Positions 36,869-49,131 of a stretch of DNA of 64,000 nucleotides are shown one piece after another. Position 1 is the stretch's first letter. Every line of letters starts with the position of its first letter. This DNA comes from Anaspis maculata (taxonomy: Eukaryota > Arthropoda > Insecta > Coleoptera > Scraptiidae), in assembly GCA_949128115.1 (NCBI GenBank), contig OX421961.1, positions 99,653,863-99,717,862 of the forward strand, read 5' to 3'. The position numbers were made by a program, and so were the translations under genes. The notes beneath the pieces are model-generated. The model saw nothing but the letters and a program-made list of their open reading frames with translations, had not been told where the DNA came from and made no database searches.

Positions 36869-37165
36869 AAGTTTTATAAGACATCGTTTTGTCACACGCG
36901 TCATTTTGAAGCACGAGGAGCGAAGCGACGAGTGATTCAATTGACGAGTGTAACAATAGGTCTTATGAAATGTGTGTTATATACAATTTTTTCTATTTTG
37001 CAACTATTCCATGCTTTTTTGCAATTAAAAAATGTAAAATATGTGCCTCTGCTAACAAAATTGTTGGGAATTGCTCTTAATGGTGGAAGCACAGTTTATC
37101 ATCAGAAATGAGTCGTTTTTTCTCAAATAAACCCCTTCTGCGGAGTGATGTCACCTAACAGGTTC
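36869..37165 (+). repeat. Dispersed repeat copy 2 (partner 31246-31530)
   Basis: Direct copy of the 31.2 kb repeat. It contains GAGGAGCGAAGCGACGAGTG, an extra inserted stretch relative to copy 1. It follows the truncated Jockey fragment. Confidence 0.8.
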
Positions 37166-37523
37166 ACTGTCCTATGACCCACATGTGGGACATTGTTTGA
37201 CGTAACCATGAGTCCTGCGCCCATATGTGGGTCGCATCACACAATTTTTTTTGATAAATTTGAATTGAAGACTTATGTGCATGTTCTTGTGTAGAGCATT
37301 GTAGACTTGTGAAAATTCATGCAGTGCAAAACCAGCAAAATGCGACTCACATGTGGGTTCTCTCTCGACTCACAAAAAAAGAACTGGTTAGGTATCTAAA
37401 TTTCACAATTGCACCCTTCATAAATGAAATCTCCTAGAAAACTCATAAAACGTTGAAAAAAATGCGATTTTAGTTTTTGAGATGCTAGAGGGACGAAAAG
37501 CCAAACTTCACATGCCCAATAAG
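37166..37523. other. Region with repeated CACATGTGGG boxes
   Basis: CCCACATGTGGG (perfect palindrome, 37179-37190), CCCATATGTGGGT near 37221 and CACATGTGGGT near 37350 lie within 180 bp. The core CATGTG is E-box-like. No gene is attached. Confidence 0.4.
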
Positions 37524-38403
37524 CAAAGGCCGGATTCTAGGCAAAATGCCTTTTTGTTTCTGTTTAAGGCGTTGGCATAAGACCTTGAAATAAATGTTGG
37601 CGTTGGAAAAACATCACTTTTGACACCCCTTTGTTTTTGCCTGAATGCCTAAAACTGGCAAAAATTGGATTTACTGTCCTAAAAAGACCTTTTTAACGGC
37701 CTAAAATAGGCATTCCCTATTTTTTTTTGTGAAAATCATCCACAATGTTGAGAAAAATATTCATTATTGTTTGATTTGTTTCGTTCAAAAATTGTAGCGT
37801 TTGAAATCCCTATATTTTTGTCTATTTTGCCTAAAATTTGCAAAAATTGACTTATTTGTCCTAAAAGTCCCCTTTTTCTCAACGGCCCACAACAGGCTTT
37901 TTTATTTTACAAGGAAATGATTTACAATGTTTTGAAAAACATCCGTTGTTTCATTTGCCTTGTTAAAATGTGTCACTTTCATTTATTTTGGTATCAATTG
38001 GTATGTCACGTAACAACTTAAGTACGCAAAGTAAAACTTGAGCGGATGAATCCGCTAGCTTAGGGGCGAGGCGACAGCTGATTATCTCTAAGAGCGGATG
38101 AGTCCGCTAGAACAATTCGCATACGTTTTACATTCAACATTTTTCAGTTAAAGCTTCCCAAACCTCAACTTCTGTATCTATCGTCTTTCAAGTACAGTTC
38201 GCAAAATAGTACAAAAAAAAAATTATTTCAGGGATAAAATACTAAAAAACAACTTATTTGCCTCAATACATAAGAAAAATGTTTTAGGCCTATTTTGCCT
38301 ATTTTAGCTCGTTACGGCCTGAAAGTGTCCTAAAATAGAGGTTTTACTTGCCTAAACATGTGTCCTAATTTGCACTTTTTAACGGCCTAAAACCGGGTCT
38401 TTG
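37524..38403. mobile_element. 880 bp hAT-type MITE
   Basis: The ends CAAAGGCCGGATTCTAGGC and GCCTAAAACCGGGTCTTTG are inverted. An 8 bp target duplication CCAATAAG lies at 37516-37523 and 38404-38411. The subterminal zones are packed with GCCTA / TAGGC motifs (for example TTTTGCCTATTTTAG and CGGCCTAAAATAGGC), likely transposase-binding repeats. Two short hairpins GCGGATGAATCCGC and GCGGATGAGTCCGC lie near 38044 and 38095. No coding capacity. Confidence 0.92.
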
Positions 38404-38429
38404 CCAATAAGTTCAAATTGTGAGAGTTA

Positions 38430-39715
38430 GCTATTTTTCGTGACTTTGAGTCACCGATCCATCAGCGGAAGAAGTAGATCGCTATGTCTTCTGGTTTGGG
38501 AGTAGTTGCTTTAGCTTTTTCATTTTAAGTTGCTCGGGGGCGGTTTTAATTATGTCGGCGGTGCATGGTGAAGAATAAATGTGACCTAAGCTCGAGAAGT
38601 GGCAACTATGTGTTTTCTGATTTCAGAAGTTGCTTGCAACGTGGCGTTACAATGGCCTATGACAAAAAGCTGTCATGGTGCCTCTTTGTATATTTTCACT
38701 CAACGGATGTAGCTGCATCTTTTTGGCATACTGATATTATCATGTTAGAAAAAAAACTGATGATTTTTTCAAGTTAATAAAAATGTAACCTCATATTTTC
38801 CACTTAATTAGATACACTACTGTGTCGAAATCAATATCACTCACTTACTTAATTGTTTGTTGTTGTTTGTAAGTTAGGAGAAACCGAGGGAGAAACCGTA
38901 CTCCACCCCTTGGTATGTATACTAATCATGTTACCGTTGTATGGTGGTACAAGTTTGAAACCTCAAGTTAAGTGGATCAGTTGAAAAATTCGAAAGTTGA
39001 AAATGGTGACCTTGAGGAACGTCAAAATATTGCTGAATTTGACACGTGCGTAATGGGTCGTATGCTTGAGAGAAGCATACGATTTCACTTCACCTCCAAT
39101 CATGCGACCAACTACGGTGTCAGGAGTAAGTATGTATCACTTTGGAAGATCGAGTGGATCGGCCGTCAAAAGAGTCCCAGCCCCATAGGTAGCACGGTGA
39201 ACTTGACCTCTATTTCATGAAGACCCCAGGTTGCAATCTGGGGACATCTACTGAAGTGCGGTGATGTTCCGGAAAGATGAATGGAAAAAGAAAGTCAGCG
39301 AAACCAAAACCACATACTGAAAATACCCCGCACTGTTCCAAAAGCTGTTGATGGAGTTCGAGTTGAAATTTTGTGTTTCTTTTTATCCCCTATGAGTCTA
39401 GGTGAGTAGGTACCACCTCTATATAATTTTAATTCGTTTGCGGTATCGTTTAGCGCATTCTCTTCCTTGTGAAAATCGCTATTGCAACTGCTTCATCTGT
39501 CCGTCCGTCCATCCGGTGGTGTCCAAACTTCTCTTAAACCAGACGCCCTATCTTTCTAAGTTTTTCGCTGATACAAACATTTCTTCTTCACCATGCACCG
39601 CCGACATAAATAAAACCGCCCCCAAGCAACTTGAATGAAAAACCAGCTCTACCCAAACCGGACCATAGAAATCTACTTATTTAGCTGATGGATAGATGAC
39701 TCACAATTAGGCGGG
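38430..39715. mobile_element. 1.3 kb element with long inverted ends
   Basis: 38430-38577 and 39583-39715 are inverted copies, best in GGGGGCGGTTTTA...ATGTCGGCGGTGCATGGTG. The interior (38580-39580) has short open frames only. The left end touches the hAT MITE that ends at 38403. Target duplication not resolved. Confidence 0.75.
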
Positions 39716-41996
39716 ATAGGCTACCTTTTTGTGTCGTCATTTCTCAACGAAAAAGCCACCCCCAGCAATCGCTCCCAAACGAAAACCCAAGAACATAATT
39801 CTCCCGCTAATGAATAGCTGACTAGAAATAAGGAGCGACAGACTAGGACCAGGTAAACGAGATGAACGTACTAATGGAATGCTACAGTCATTATTTATTA
39901 TTCCAATCCAAGCATAATTGTGACGATTTCAATAAATCTCTGCAAACACTGCGGTTTTATCTTATCGCCCCGTGGGCTATTCGCTCTAATTAGTTTTTTT
40001 AATTGAACGTTATCGTCGGTGAAGCGAAATACTTATTGGAAAAACAATTAATTCAAACCTGTCCTAATAGTTCGAGCAAACAAGAACGAATTTATGAAAT
40101 GAACAACCTAGGGGCGAAAGCTCCAGTTTTTATCATTAAAGTCCGCCCCTCTCTAAAATGCTACCCTGCAGACCTGAATGTCGGAGTTCTGTGGTAACAT
40201 TTTAGCATATGTCCGGAGTCCCGAGGCATAGCTTGTTCCGATTGGATCCTGCAAACCCAATTACCTACTGTAGCAAACAGTAAAATATACGACTCATTAA
40301 GTTTGTAATTTGCACGATCCTCTTAAAAAGTGAACTGGAGTGATTCAAACTCAATACTCAATGAGGATTTATTGGTGTTTTTTTTTTATCGGGGACAGCA
40401 CGTGCTGCCTTTGGCGTTTAATAAATATACCTACATCGCGTTAATCCTGTCCTGCGTCCCACATTCTGTGAAATCCCTACGGATTTCGGACGTGGAAAAA
40501 CACGCAATTATAAGGGCGAGAATTTATCTAAATTTAGCGTTGAAATTAGGTACCTGCCCTAATAATTAGATACCTAGTGTAGGTGTCGAGGAGAAGAAGG
40601 CTGAGGAAAAAACAATAAGAGACCTACCTACTACTGCTGTAAAAGCTCCAATCAGAAACTATCTTCTCCAATCGCCGATGTTTACGTTGGCAGTGAATTT
40701 GATGGAGAGCTCGAGATCAAATCGAATTTTCAAGTGGGTGACAAAAACAGGATATCAACTGCGGAAGCGAATTAACACACCGTAAGTTGCGACGTGTTGG
40801 CCTGAAATTCGTTTTACATCTGCATTTATCTCTGTATATTTATGTCTTACGTGTGCGCTCAAAATTGCTTTTCCATAAATGTAATCATTTATCATAGATT
40901 TTCAACTGTAATGATTGCAATGAAGTATTAATTTACATGTATTCAAATCCACGCCAAACAAAGGTGGAACAGAAACCCCCACCATTCCACCAAGAATTCT
41001 CAAAGCCGTAAATGGAGAAACGGCCGAACTGTGCATATTTACGAACTTCTGCATCGCCCCATCAGCAAGTCAATTTGTTCGGACCGCACAAAGGTATATA
41101 ATGTTATTTTCTATTTCTATAGTCCTGCTGACTTGTGCGTTAAGCTCTTGCACTTACGGCAAAACTTATTTTAAGGGGAGGTAAAGATATCACATGATTC
41201 AGCCTATTCTGATTTTATTTGATACCCACTATCTAATAATTTATGAAACATCAACTTAACGATGCTTTTTATTAACCATTTATGTTTTAATGGATACAAA
41301 CATCGATTACAACCTAAAATTACTTATACACGTAGAAAGATAACTGTGTAGTCACTCTTGTAAGTTAGGATAGGATCAACTTGAAATAAATATGCGTCAA
41401 GACAGTTTTGCATCACCGATTCGCATCAACTTCGAACGTGGTTCACGGCTAAACAAGGAAAGCTTATACTCGGCCTTGAAGATTTTCTTGTGTAACATTT
41501 AATTCTCTAGAACTTTGTCGTTCAAAGTTTTCGAATATCTCTTGCCGTTGTGACAGGATTCAAAGAAGGATGCTACGCGGACAGTTCTTCCACTTCACTG
41601 GACCGGCGCGCAACTTTGACCGCGATTAACGGCTTATGTAAACCGAAGAAGCTAGACAATAATATGCCCCGGTAAACTGTTTTGTAGATTATGCAATTCC
41701 CCACAACTTTGTGCCTGACAGTTTCCACACATCTCTCACCGTTTTCTTACCGTTTCAGAAGAAAAAAGGTTGCGACGCATGTTTTCCTATCTTCTCCACT
41801 TCTTTTCCATGGTTTCCCGGTACGGTTGGGAATGAAACTTTAATTTTTCTTATTCAGTTTTTCATTCCCTACATTGCCATATTTTTTTCATCGAGTCCCT
41901 AATTAGTTCGAACTTTAGCATAAAAGTCGCCTTATTTTACTGGACTATAGGCAACAGGTAATTGGCGAAGAACTTCGACATGGCTTGATCATTGGA
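39716..41996. other. No recognisable gene
   Basis: AT-rich DNA with only short open frames on both strands. No bounded repeat recognised. Confidence 0.35.
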
Positions 41997-42153
41997 GCCG
42001 GATTAATATAGCGGCGAATCGCGAATTTCGAATACGAATTTGGATAAAAGTACCTAGGTACTGTTTTTAATTGGCCAATTTCAAATGAGTGTCAGAAATT
42101 GGCCAATAGGAATAGAATTTGCAATTCGCGATTCGCCGCTATATGAATCGGGC
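41997..42153. mobile_element. 157 bp MITE
   Basis: TATAGCGGCGAATCGCGAAT and its complement form a perfect 21 bp inverted pair (42007-42027, 42123-42143) within longer inverted flanks (GCCGGATTAA / TGAATCGGGC). The inner part has a second pair, ATTGGCCAATTTC and GAAATTGGCCAAT. Confidence 0.8.
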
Positions 42154-42529
42154 TTCACGAGTTTGAAGTATGTTTATTGCGTTTTGATTACCTCACAATA
42201 CAATGGCTGCCGTTCGGTGAAGTATACCATCATCCACCGTTAGATGGCGTTCTGGCCGATATCACGTTTAACGTATATAGATTTTTAGCGGAACTTCATT
42301 GATACAAGTGCGTGGATCGGTATCGGTATTGATGTCTGCCGTGTATAGTGAAAGATAGACTTATTTCAATTTCGACTTTCGAGCTTTCTTTATTGTCGGT
42401 TAATAGTCGAACGACTTTGGAATGTATTACTTGACAAAAAGTTGATAAAAAGCTATAGAACTCACCTTTGCTGTGAGATAAGTTCAATAACAATTATAAG
42501 ACTTCTTCGTTTATACGTATAATCGATCA

Positions 42530-42691
42530 GTCATTGCTCATTTAAAAACGCGTACAGCTGTTGACGCGAAGTGTACTGAGTTTTTGAATTTTTGCTACTA
42601 TACTTTGTCACTAGTGGTGACACCAAGCCAAAAATTCAAAAGTCGGTACACTCCACGTCAACAGCTGTACGCGTTTTTATTGGGCAATGAC
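42530..42691. mobile_element. 162 bp palindromic MITE
   Basis: AAAAACGCGTACAGCTGTTG at the left and its complement at the right, with outer GTCATTGCTCA / TGGGCAATGAC, make a near-perfect hairpin with a central CACTAGTG palindrome. No target duplication was resolved. Confidence 0.8.
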
Positions 42692-45600
42692 CGTACCTAC
42701 TCAACAATATCATAATACGTAGGTACCTACCTATACAGTGACGATTAAGAGGCCGTACTTAAAAAAAATCACACCTGCGTGTGAGTTTTACAAGCGCTTA
42801 ATTATTGCTCACAGAATAAAATTACTTTGGTGTTCCAAATGTGTCATTCAGAGCAATTTCACAGAAATGTAGGTGGGGACCGATTTCATATTTTCGCAGT
42901 CGCACGCACCCCATTGGCTATGGTGTCTTATGCTAATTTATGTTTATACCTCTGCATACAATATTATTATGTATACTTGGAAACATAATAGATCAGTTAG
43001 CACAGTTGTTATTCAATTAGAGCTTGGAAAACAAAGGTTGCAAATTGCAATACAAAATGAAGTGTCGTTCGAAAGGAATTTATTGCACACGCAAAATGGT
43101 TTTCAGGAAATATAATCGCCTAATAGCTTTCACAGGTGGTTGCCTCGTTAGGTATGTTGTAGATATTAACATAAATGTGTGTATAGGAACCCATAAAGTG
43201 CGATTCCCAACTTATACACATTGTGCACACAATGAGCAATAATTTGGACTCAACCTACTGAATTTCCCGCAAGCATTCAAAAAAACGGATTTTGGAGCTC
43301 CCCGTTTTAATAATACACGTTTCAAATACACAATATTCCGCGGAAGTGACGCTCCGACACGGATGTCATGCGAACTAAGAAAACGGTAACAAGTTATCAT
43401 TGCGCATGTCCAGAATTCGACAATGACATTGACTTCTGTGTTTGACGTTGACGTTTTATTCAGTTTTATCAGCAAGTTGTGAAGTCTTCCGATTTGAAAT
43501 AGATATTCGCCGGTCGAAAAGGTGTGTGCCACTCAGAGGACTGACTGTCGTCACACCATGCTGTCGTCAATACAATACAGCACTGATTAGATGAAATATC
43601 CCTAGACAACTTCGCGGTAAATTTTAATGTAATGGTTGAAGTGTTCCATTTTTTCTTAGTCCGTAATTTGGGGCATTTGGGAATGATCCCTCACATTATG
43701 TGCTTTCATGAATAGGTTGCGAGGCTAACTCCGATTTTTCTATGTAATTACTTCTAGTTGAAAATGACGCATGATCTCGGAAATATTTCCTACTTGCGGG
43801 TGCATCGCGTCGAGATGACGGTGACAGCTCACAAACACCTCCGCATTGACGGTGAATGAAAAAGTGTGTGTCATTTGCACCACAATGGACTTATGGACTG
43901 TAGCTGTAGTACATCTCCACATCTATCAAAAAGTCAAAATCTAGTTACCATCGTACCATTCGTCTCTACAGAACCTTTCTTTTCTATAGATTGCTCTAAT
44001 GAAGGAAGCCGTGAAATTGATTGTATTGTAACAATTAGTTTCCGCTTCACGGAAATAATTGTTCAAAAATAAATTTAAAATAAGTAAACACCTCAATATC
44101 AAATTTTAACGCTTATCGCAAGTCCAAGGTTTTGTGCGAACAGAAGAAGGTAGGAAGAAAAACGGTAGATAGATAACGGCAGCAGAACCGATAGCCACGC
44201 TCGGCGTTTTCCTCCAGCCAAAATTGGGAAATAGTACCCATCCAGTGGTTTTCTGGGATATAATTGGCGGAAGGAAATCGGAAAAAAGACCGAACCGGTG
44301 TTAGGTTGAGTCCCACGCCAAGTTTAGGCGGATATATTTTGTCGACGCTACGTTATCTTCAACACTTAAATTCAAAAACTTAAACATCGCACCTAGTTTC
44401 TTCTGTTCTGAGCGCGCTTCAATTTCCACGTGGAAATTCTATTGATTATTTCATCGATCACGCTTCGCCATTCGCCTTCGCCATTCGCCATTCGCCATAC
44501 GCCACGGTCGTAGAAAGCACGCGGAAGAAAGCGTAGAAAGCGGGAGAACGGCTGGGAAAAACCACTCAGAAGGGGTTATCTTTCCTGGAAAATCAAGGAA
44601 GAAAGAAAACGTCATATTGGGAAAGTTAACCGCCATTTTGTGGAACCCACGTGAAATACGGGAGATTCGATTTGAGACGCTTTCCATCCAGTCAATCAGG
44701 ACAAACAAGACCTTTTTACACCTACAGGGAGTTTCCTGCACCGGATTTCAGTGATGAGTACTTAGAAAACCTAGTTTATCAATACCTCATTTTTCTGCAT
44801 CGCTTTCACATATTTATCTTAAGAATATTTCCAGTCAAGTTGATTATTGTCATTCAGTTCAGAGTTTTGAAAGTTTATCTGCAGTCACTAGTTCAGTCAC
44901 AATAATTTTACTGTTAGTTTATTTCGCCAATTTAAAAAAAAAAAGGAAAAGAGAATTCACCCACACAGTGATTATTGTTTTGTACAAAATAACTGGGGAA
45001 CGTGACGTCACGGGAATCGGTATTTTACTCTATGAATATAGTTTATTTCTGAATTCTATTGTCGACCATCAGACGCAGGTACCTAACAATATTCATAGTC
45101 CACAATTTACTACCTACTATCTACTACTTACCGATTTATTTTTGTTTACATCGTGATTTATCCCATCGCTTATTATTTATATTTGTTGTGAATTATATTT
45201 TGGGGGAAAAATTAAATATTATGCTGGTATCTGTGTAAATGTTATCTTTCATTTCATTTTTCCCCACAACCCTTGAGATCTCTCTCTCTCTTCGATTTCT
45301 TCGACTTTTAAAGAATCTTTCGGATCAGCCGGTCGGGAAATTGCTTCAGGTTTTCACTCTTAACCGGTCAGTGGGTTAAAACAGTGTGGCGCCCTTTGCA
45401 TTTTTGTTTTAATTTTAATTTTTACCAGCTTAACCCACCCCCTCCGTCCGATTGAGCTACGGGACCCCCACTGACTAGGGAGGCAATTTCTTGGGCTGAT
45501 TCAGAAGGAGTAAAGGGGAATTGTAGGCGTTGCAGTATCTACCTATACGGTGGATAGGTGTGGGCCGTAGGCACATACTTCCTCTACTTAGGTAGGTATT

Positions 45601-47150
45601 ATGTACCTTCGCATGTCAATCAACGCTTTGGTACCTATAGTATGTTCACTTGTACCGTGATTCTAGTCGGCTGTGGGATTTTGTTTTCAAGTTTTCAAAT
45701 CTGAAATATGGAAAATCCCCAAAACTTTGCTGGTGACTACTCTGGCTTCATTTGGCACAATAATTCACGAAGAGACATGAAGTCGTTCGGACCACTTTTG
45801 GAACACATTTTTCACGCATTTTCTCTGCAGATAGACGGAACATTTTTGCGGGACGTGATGTCTGGCGCTTTTTTCCATTTTATTGGAAAATATAGTAATT
45901 TTTCGACCTGTTTTTAATTTTCGCAAATGAACAAATAAATCAAAGCAGCTTTTGACATTTGACAGGTGTCAAAAATATTTCTAACTTCTCGAAGCCGGTT
46001 CAACTTGACGTGATTCAAACTAAAAAAATACTAGTCCTTCGTCCAATAGAAGGGGTCCCATGGAATCATCAATCCTTCCACCTCTTCCAGTCGAAAAGAA
46101 TGAAGAACTATTGGCAAGACAAGGAACATCCCAGCAAGCCTGCTGTTGCAGCAGGATTTGTGTGTAAAAATTTTCGTGAAATAATTTCGAATTTCGAATT
46201 TCAAAAAACCCACCCGCTCAGAGTTACGTATTAGACCGAAATTCATGTGTACCTCCAGTTTTCAATAGCTTTTGTTTTAACCTTGGCGGAACGAGTTTTT
46301 GTCAGTCTTGAATGGCCGCCGTCAATATGACTTAAATTGAAAGCGGTCGTGTAGGGTTCTGGTGTCTATATGACGATAATACAGCTCTGCGCCCCTCTAG
46401 TCGCATTTCCACGTATGACAAGGTCAGTTTTCCGAGATTTTGATATCAATTTGATAAGAAATATAACTTCACTTCTGGAGAAGTCAGTTTCACTCCAGGT
46501 AAAAAGGCGGCAAGCCTACAATGCTAAAGTAGAAAATTTGTCCAGCCAACTAGAGTCACAGTACAAGTGAACCTACTATACCCATACTTTCAAAATTGAC
46601 AGAGAGGGGGAAAAACGTGGATGGGAAACAGCGAACTCAAGGCACAAGCCGATAACTATCTCACGTATCTCACTCACGTACGTACGATGCGATTTATAAA
46701 ATTCGGAAATGGAGTGGGCTTCGAAGTCCAAAAATCAATCAATCAATCAAATTCAGTCAATCCAGTCGCTCAAATTATTCAATATTTTGTTTTCAAAGCC
46801 GGCTCCTATTCCGAATTCTGTGGCTCACATGGTACAATAAACTCTCTCGACCACTCTGGGAAAACCTAGGGAAAAACGGATCTTTGGTGGCAGGTACCAT
46901 GACTGTAACTTTGTGCTGTAAGCAGCTGAGACTACTAGAGAAGATTCGGCTATTAACATTTCACCTACCCTTTTTTGTGATAATTTTTGTCCAGTACATA
47001 ATGTAAATTTCTAATTGTATAAAGAAATGTATTCAAAAATTTCGCCTTCTCAACAATTTGAGCTGCTGAAACAAAGGATACTGAACATTTAAAGAAATAA
47101 CATATCAACAACGTGAAAAGAGCACATTAGTGCCCACTATGTGCATTCAG
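42692..47150. other. Long stretch without recognised genes
   Basis: No exon was recognised. Small items: a CGCCATT tandem tract at about 44466-44505, CT-rich simple sequence at 45276-45290, and a minus-strand tRNA-5'-half-like string at about 45445-45470. The open frames (44651-44905, 45708-45917, 45959-46234) carry no motif I know. Confidence 0.35.
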
Positions 47151-47400
47151 TCGAGTAGTGATATCTCGCAGCCAAAAATAACACAAATAGGCATCCTTCA
47201 GTTTCGTATATCACCACTTTGGGCGCTGATGTCGACTCCTCCCGGCAAACGCACATAGCGGAATCACCAAGTGCGTTAAGTCGAGTAGCGTCATCTAGCT
47301 ACCGAAAACAGAACAAATAGGCATTATTCAGTTTCGTAAATCGTCACCTTGAGCGCTGATGTCGACTCCTCTCACTTTTTTGGCAAACGCACATAGCGGA
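47151..47400 (+). repeat. Tandem duplication of a 110-120 bp unit
   Basis: TCGAGTAG(T/C)G...ACAAATAGGCAT...CAGTTTCGTA...GCGCTGATGTCGACTCCTC...AAACGCACATAGCGGA occurs at 47151-47261 and again at 47281-47400, direct orientation, period about 130 bp. Confidence 0.85.
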
Positions 47401-47599
47401 TGATTTCTCAAAATTTGAACTGAATGCTCCATAGCCAATACTGCAATTTTAGTACAAATTTTTGTAGAGATTTCAAATTGTGCGCAAAATTTCTTGAAAA
47501 ATAACGAGATTGTCCCTATTGCTCCAATGAAAATCGGTTGTGTCACCCCAAAACTTTCCCGACTAGTATCCAGGAATCTATAGAAGTTTTTGTTCGAAA

Positions 47600-48400
47600 C
47601 ATCCCTTCGAAAAAAAAACAACGAAAATTTTTCAACAATGTTTCCTTCAGATTTCAAAATTGGGAGCTATATTATTTTACAACCTATGATATTGTTACGA
47701 GCGGCGATTCTGGATAACACGCGATCTTTCTAGACTCTTAACGTTAGATCTTACGTTAGATCGCAGTGTACAAGTGCGGAGCGTTCTGGTGTGTTCCAGA
47801 GCGCGCGTGTACGCTTTTTCCCGTACTACTGTATGAAAACTCCAGCAGTGGGTCAAGCTACATCTGTCCATTTTGGCGGCGGTGCCACACACCAGAACAC
47901 ACGGGAAGCACGCGAAAGATGTGTGATTATTCGGGAATCGTCTAGAAACCATAGGCCGGACCACTATGGAATTTGCTGGATGACCCATGGAACAATCGAG
48001 ATAATAAGTCGGGACCTATATAAGCACTATGAATCGGCCACACCACCAGTATTGAATTAGAATGCGAAGTGGTAGCGAGCGGATAGAAGCGAAGTACCTG
48101 TACGGGAAATACGTAACAATATACAGAGTGTCGCAAGAAACTTTTTGTTGATGCGAGACCATGTATATTCGAATCAAAATTGATGTAGTTTTTTTTCTGA
48201 TTGCAAATTAATGTAGTCCACAGTGTTGGGTCATTTCCGAACATATTTTTATTCAAAGTGAAAAAACTACATCGATTGCGATTCAAATATACATCAATAT
48301 CGCATGAAGTTTTTTGCGACACGCTCTATATCATAGGTTGTAAAATAATATAGTTTCCAATTTTGAAATCTACAGGAAAAAATGTTCAAGAAAAGTTTTT
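47600..48400. mobile_element. Foldback element split by a solo LTR
   Basis: The left arm (about 47600-47692) contains TTTCAAAATTGGGAGC and TTTTACAACCTATGATAT. The right arm (about 48123-48400) holds the complementary strings in reverse order plus an inner hairpin (48124-48330) with GTGTCGCAAGAAACTTTTTG at one side. The solo LTR at 47693-48118 sits within the left arm. Confidence 0.85.
47693..48118 (+). mobile_element. Solo LTR of the gypsy-like family, copy 2
   Basis: 426 bp, TGTTACGAGCGG to CGTAACA, with 4 bp target duplication ATAT (47689-47692, 48119-48122). It has a TATA box at 48017-48024. Relative to copy 1 at 1053-1568 it lacks about 85 bp near its end, including the AATAAA signal. 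The shared core (GAGCGATCTGG / GAGCGTTCTGG, TCTAGAAACC, ACTATGGAATTTGCTGG) leaves no doubt of common origin. Confidence 0.92.
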
Positions 48401-49020
48401 CGTTTTCAAAATGGAAATGAATGATTTCAAATGATTTCAAAAGGGAAACCTCCAGTATGGGGGTGGGATAATTTTTGCTTGATCACCCTGTACATAAAAT
48501 TTAGGGTCTTTCAGCTTCAATCTGCCAAGCTTTTGAGAGATATTAGAGAATAAAAAATTAGGTAACTAATTTTAAAAATTAGGTAACTTAATTTATCTCC
48601 AGGGAATGTTTTATAGATATATAATTAAGTACGTACGTGTTTCAGTAATTACCAACACTAGGTACGAACCTACCTATCTAAGGACATGAAAATCTCACCC
48701 ACTTCATCAAAAAAAATCTATATTCGAAGAGTGACTTGGAAAAGATTTTTTTTTATCTTTGTTGAGAAAAAACTGATGTTTTTCAATAGCTGCCATTCAG
48801 TCATTTCTAAATAGGTACTTAAAATATGAGTTATGAAAATCTTCGACAATTCTCTTGAAAATTTCTTATGTACCTATCCATACACCTTGTAGGTACGCAG
48901 TTTCTTCATTGCAGTATTCTTCCATGAAACATTTTTGGCGGTATAACTAATACGGCTCAGTTTATGGAGCATGCCATTCAAAGTTGCAGAAGTTGACCGA
49001 GATAAAAGTTATAGCTGGAG
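48401..49020. other. No recognisable gene
   Basis: AT-rich, with a stray CACCCTGTA motif near 48486, like the ends of the palindromic elements at 55.7 kb. Confidence 0.35.
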
Positions 49021-49131
49021 CTAAAGTGGGACTCTGAAAAATTCACTTTTACTTTCATAGTTTGGCCGTGCTGAAAGATCAGTTCCAGTCCAATAGTTTG
49101 TTTTATTTATAAACACACAAACAGATCTTAC

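Noticed and set aside
38041..38115. Possible hammerhead ribozyme because of GCGGATGAGTCCGC
   Set aside because: The conserved CTGATGA and GAAA core elements are not both present; the string is a simple 14 bp hairpin occurring twice inside an hAT MITE.
45420..45480. tRNA gene on the minus strand (CCCGTAGCTCAATCGGAC)
   Set aside because: Only a 5' half with an A box is seen; no B box, T arm or acceptor pairing follows.
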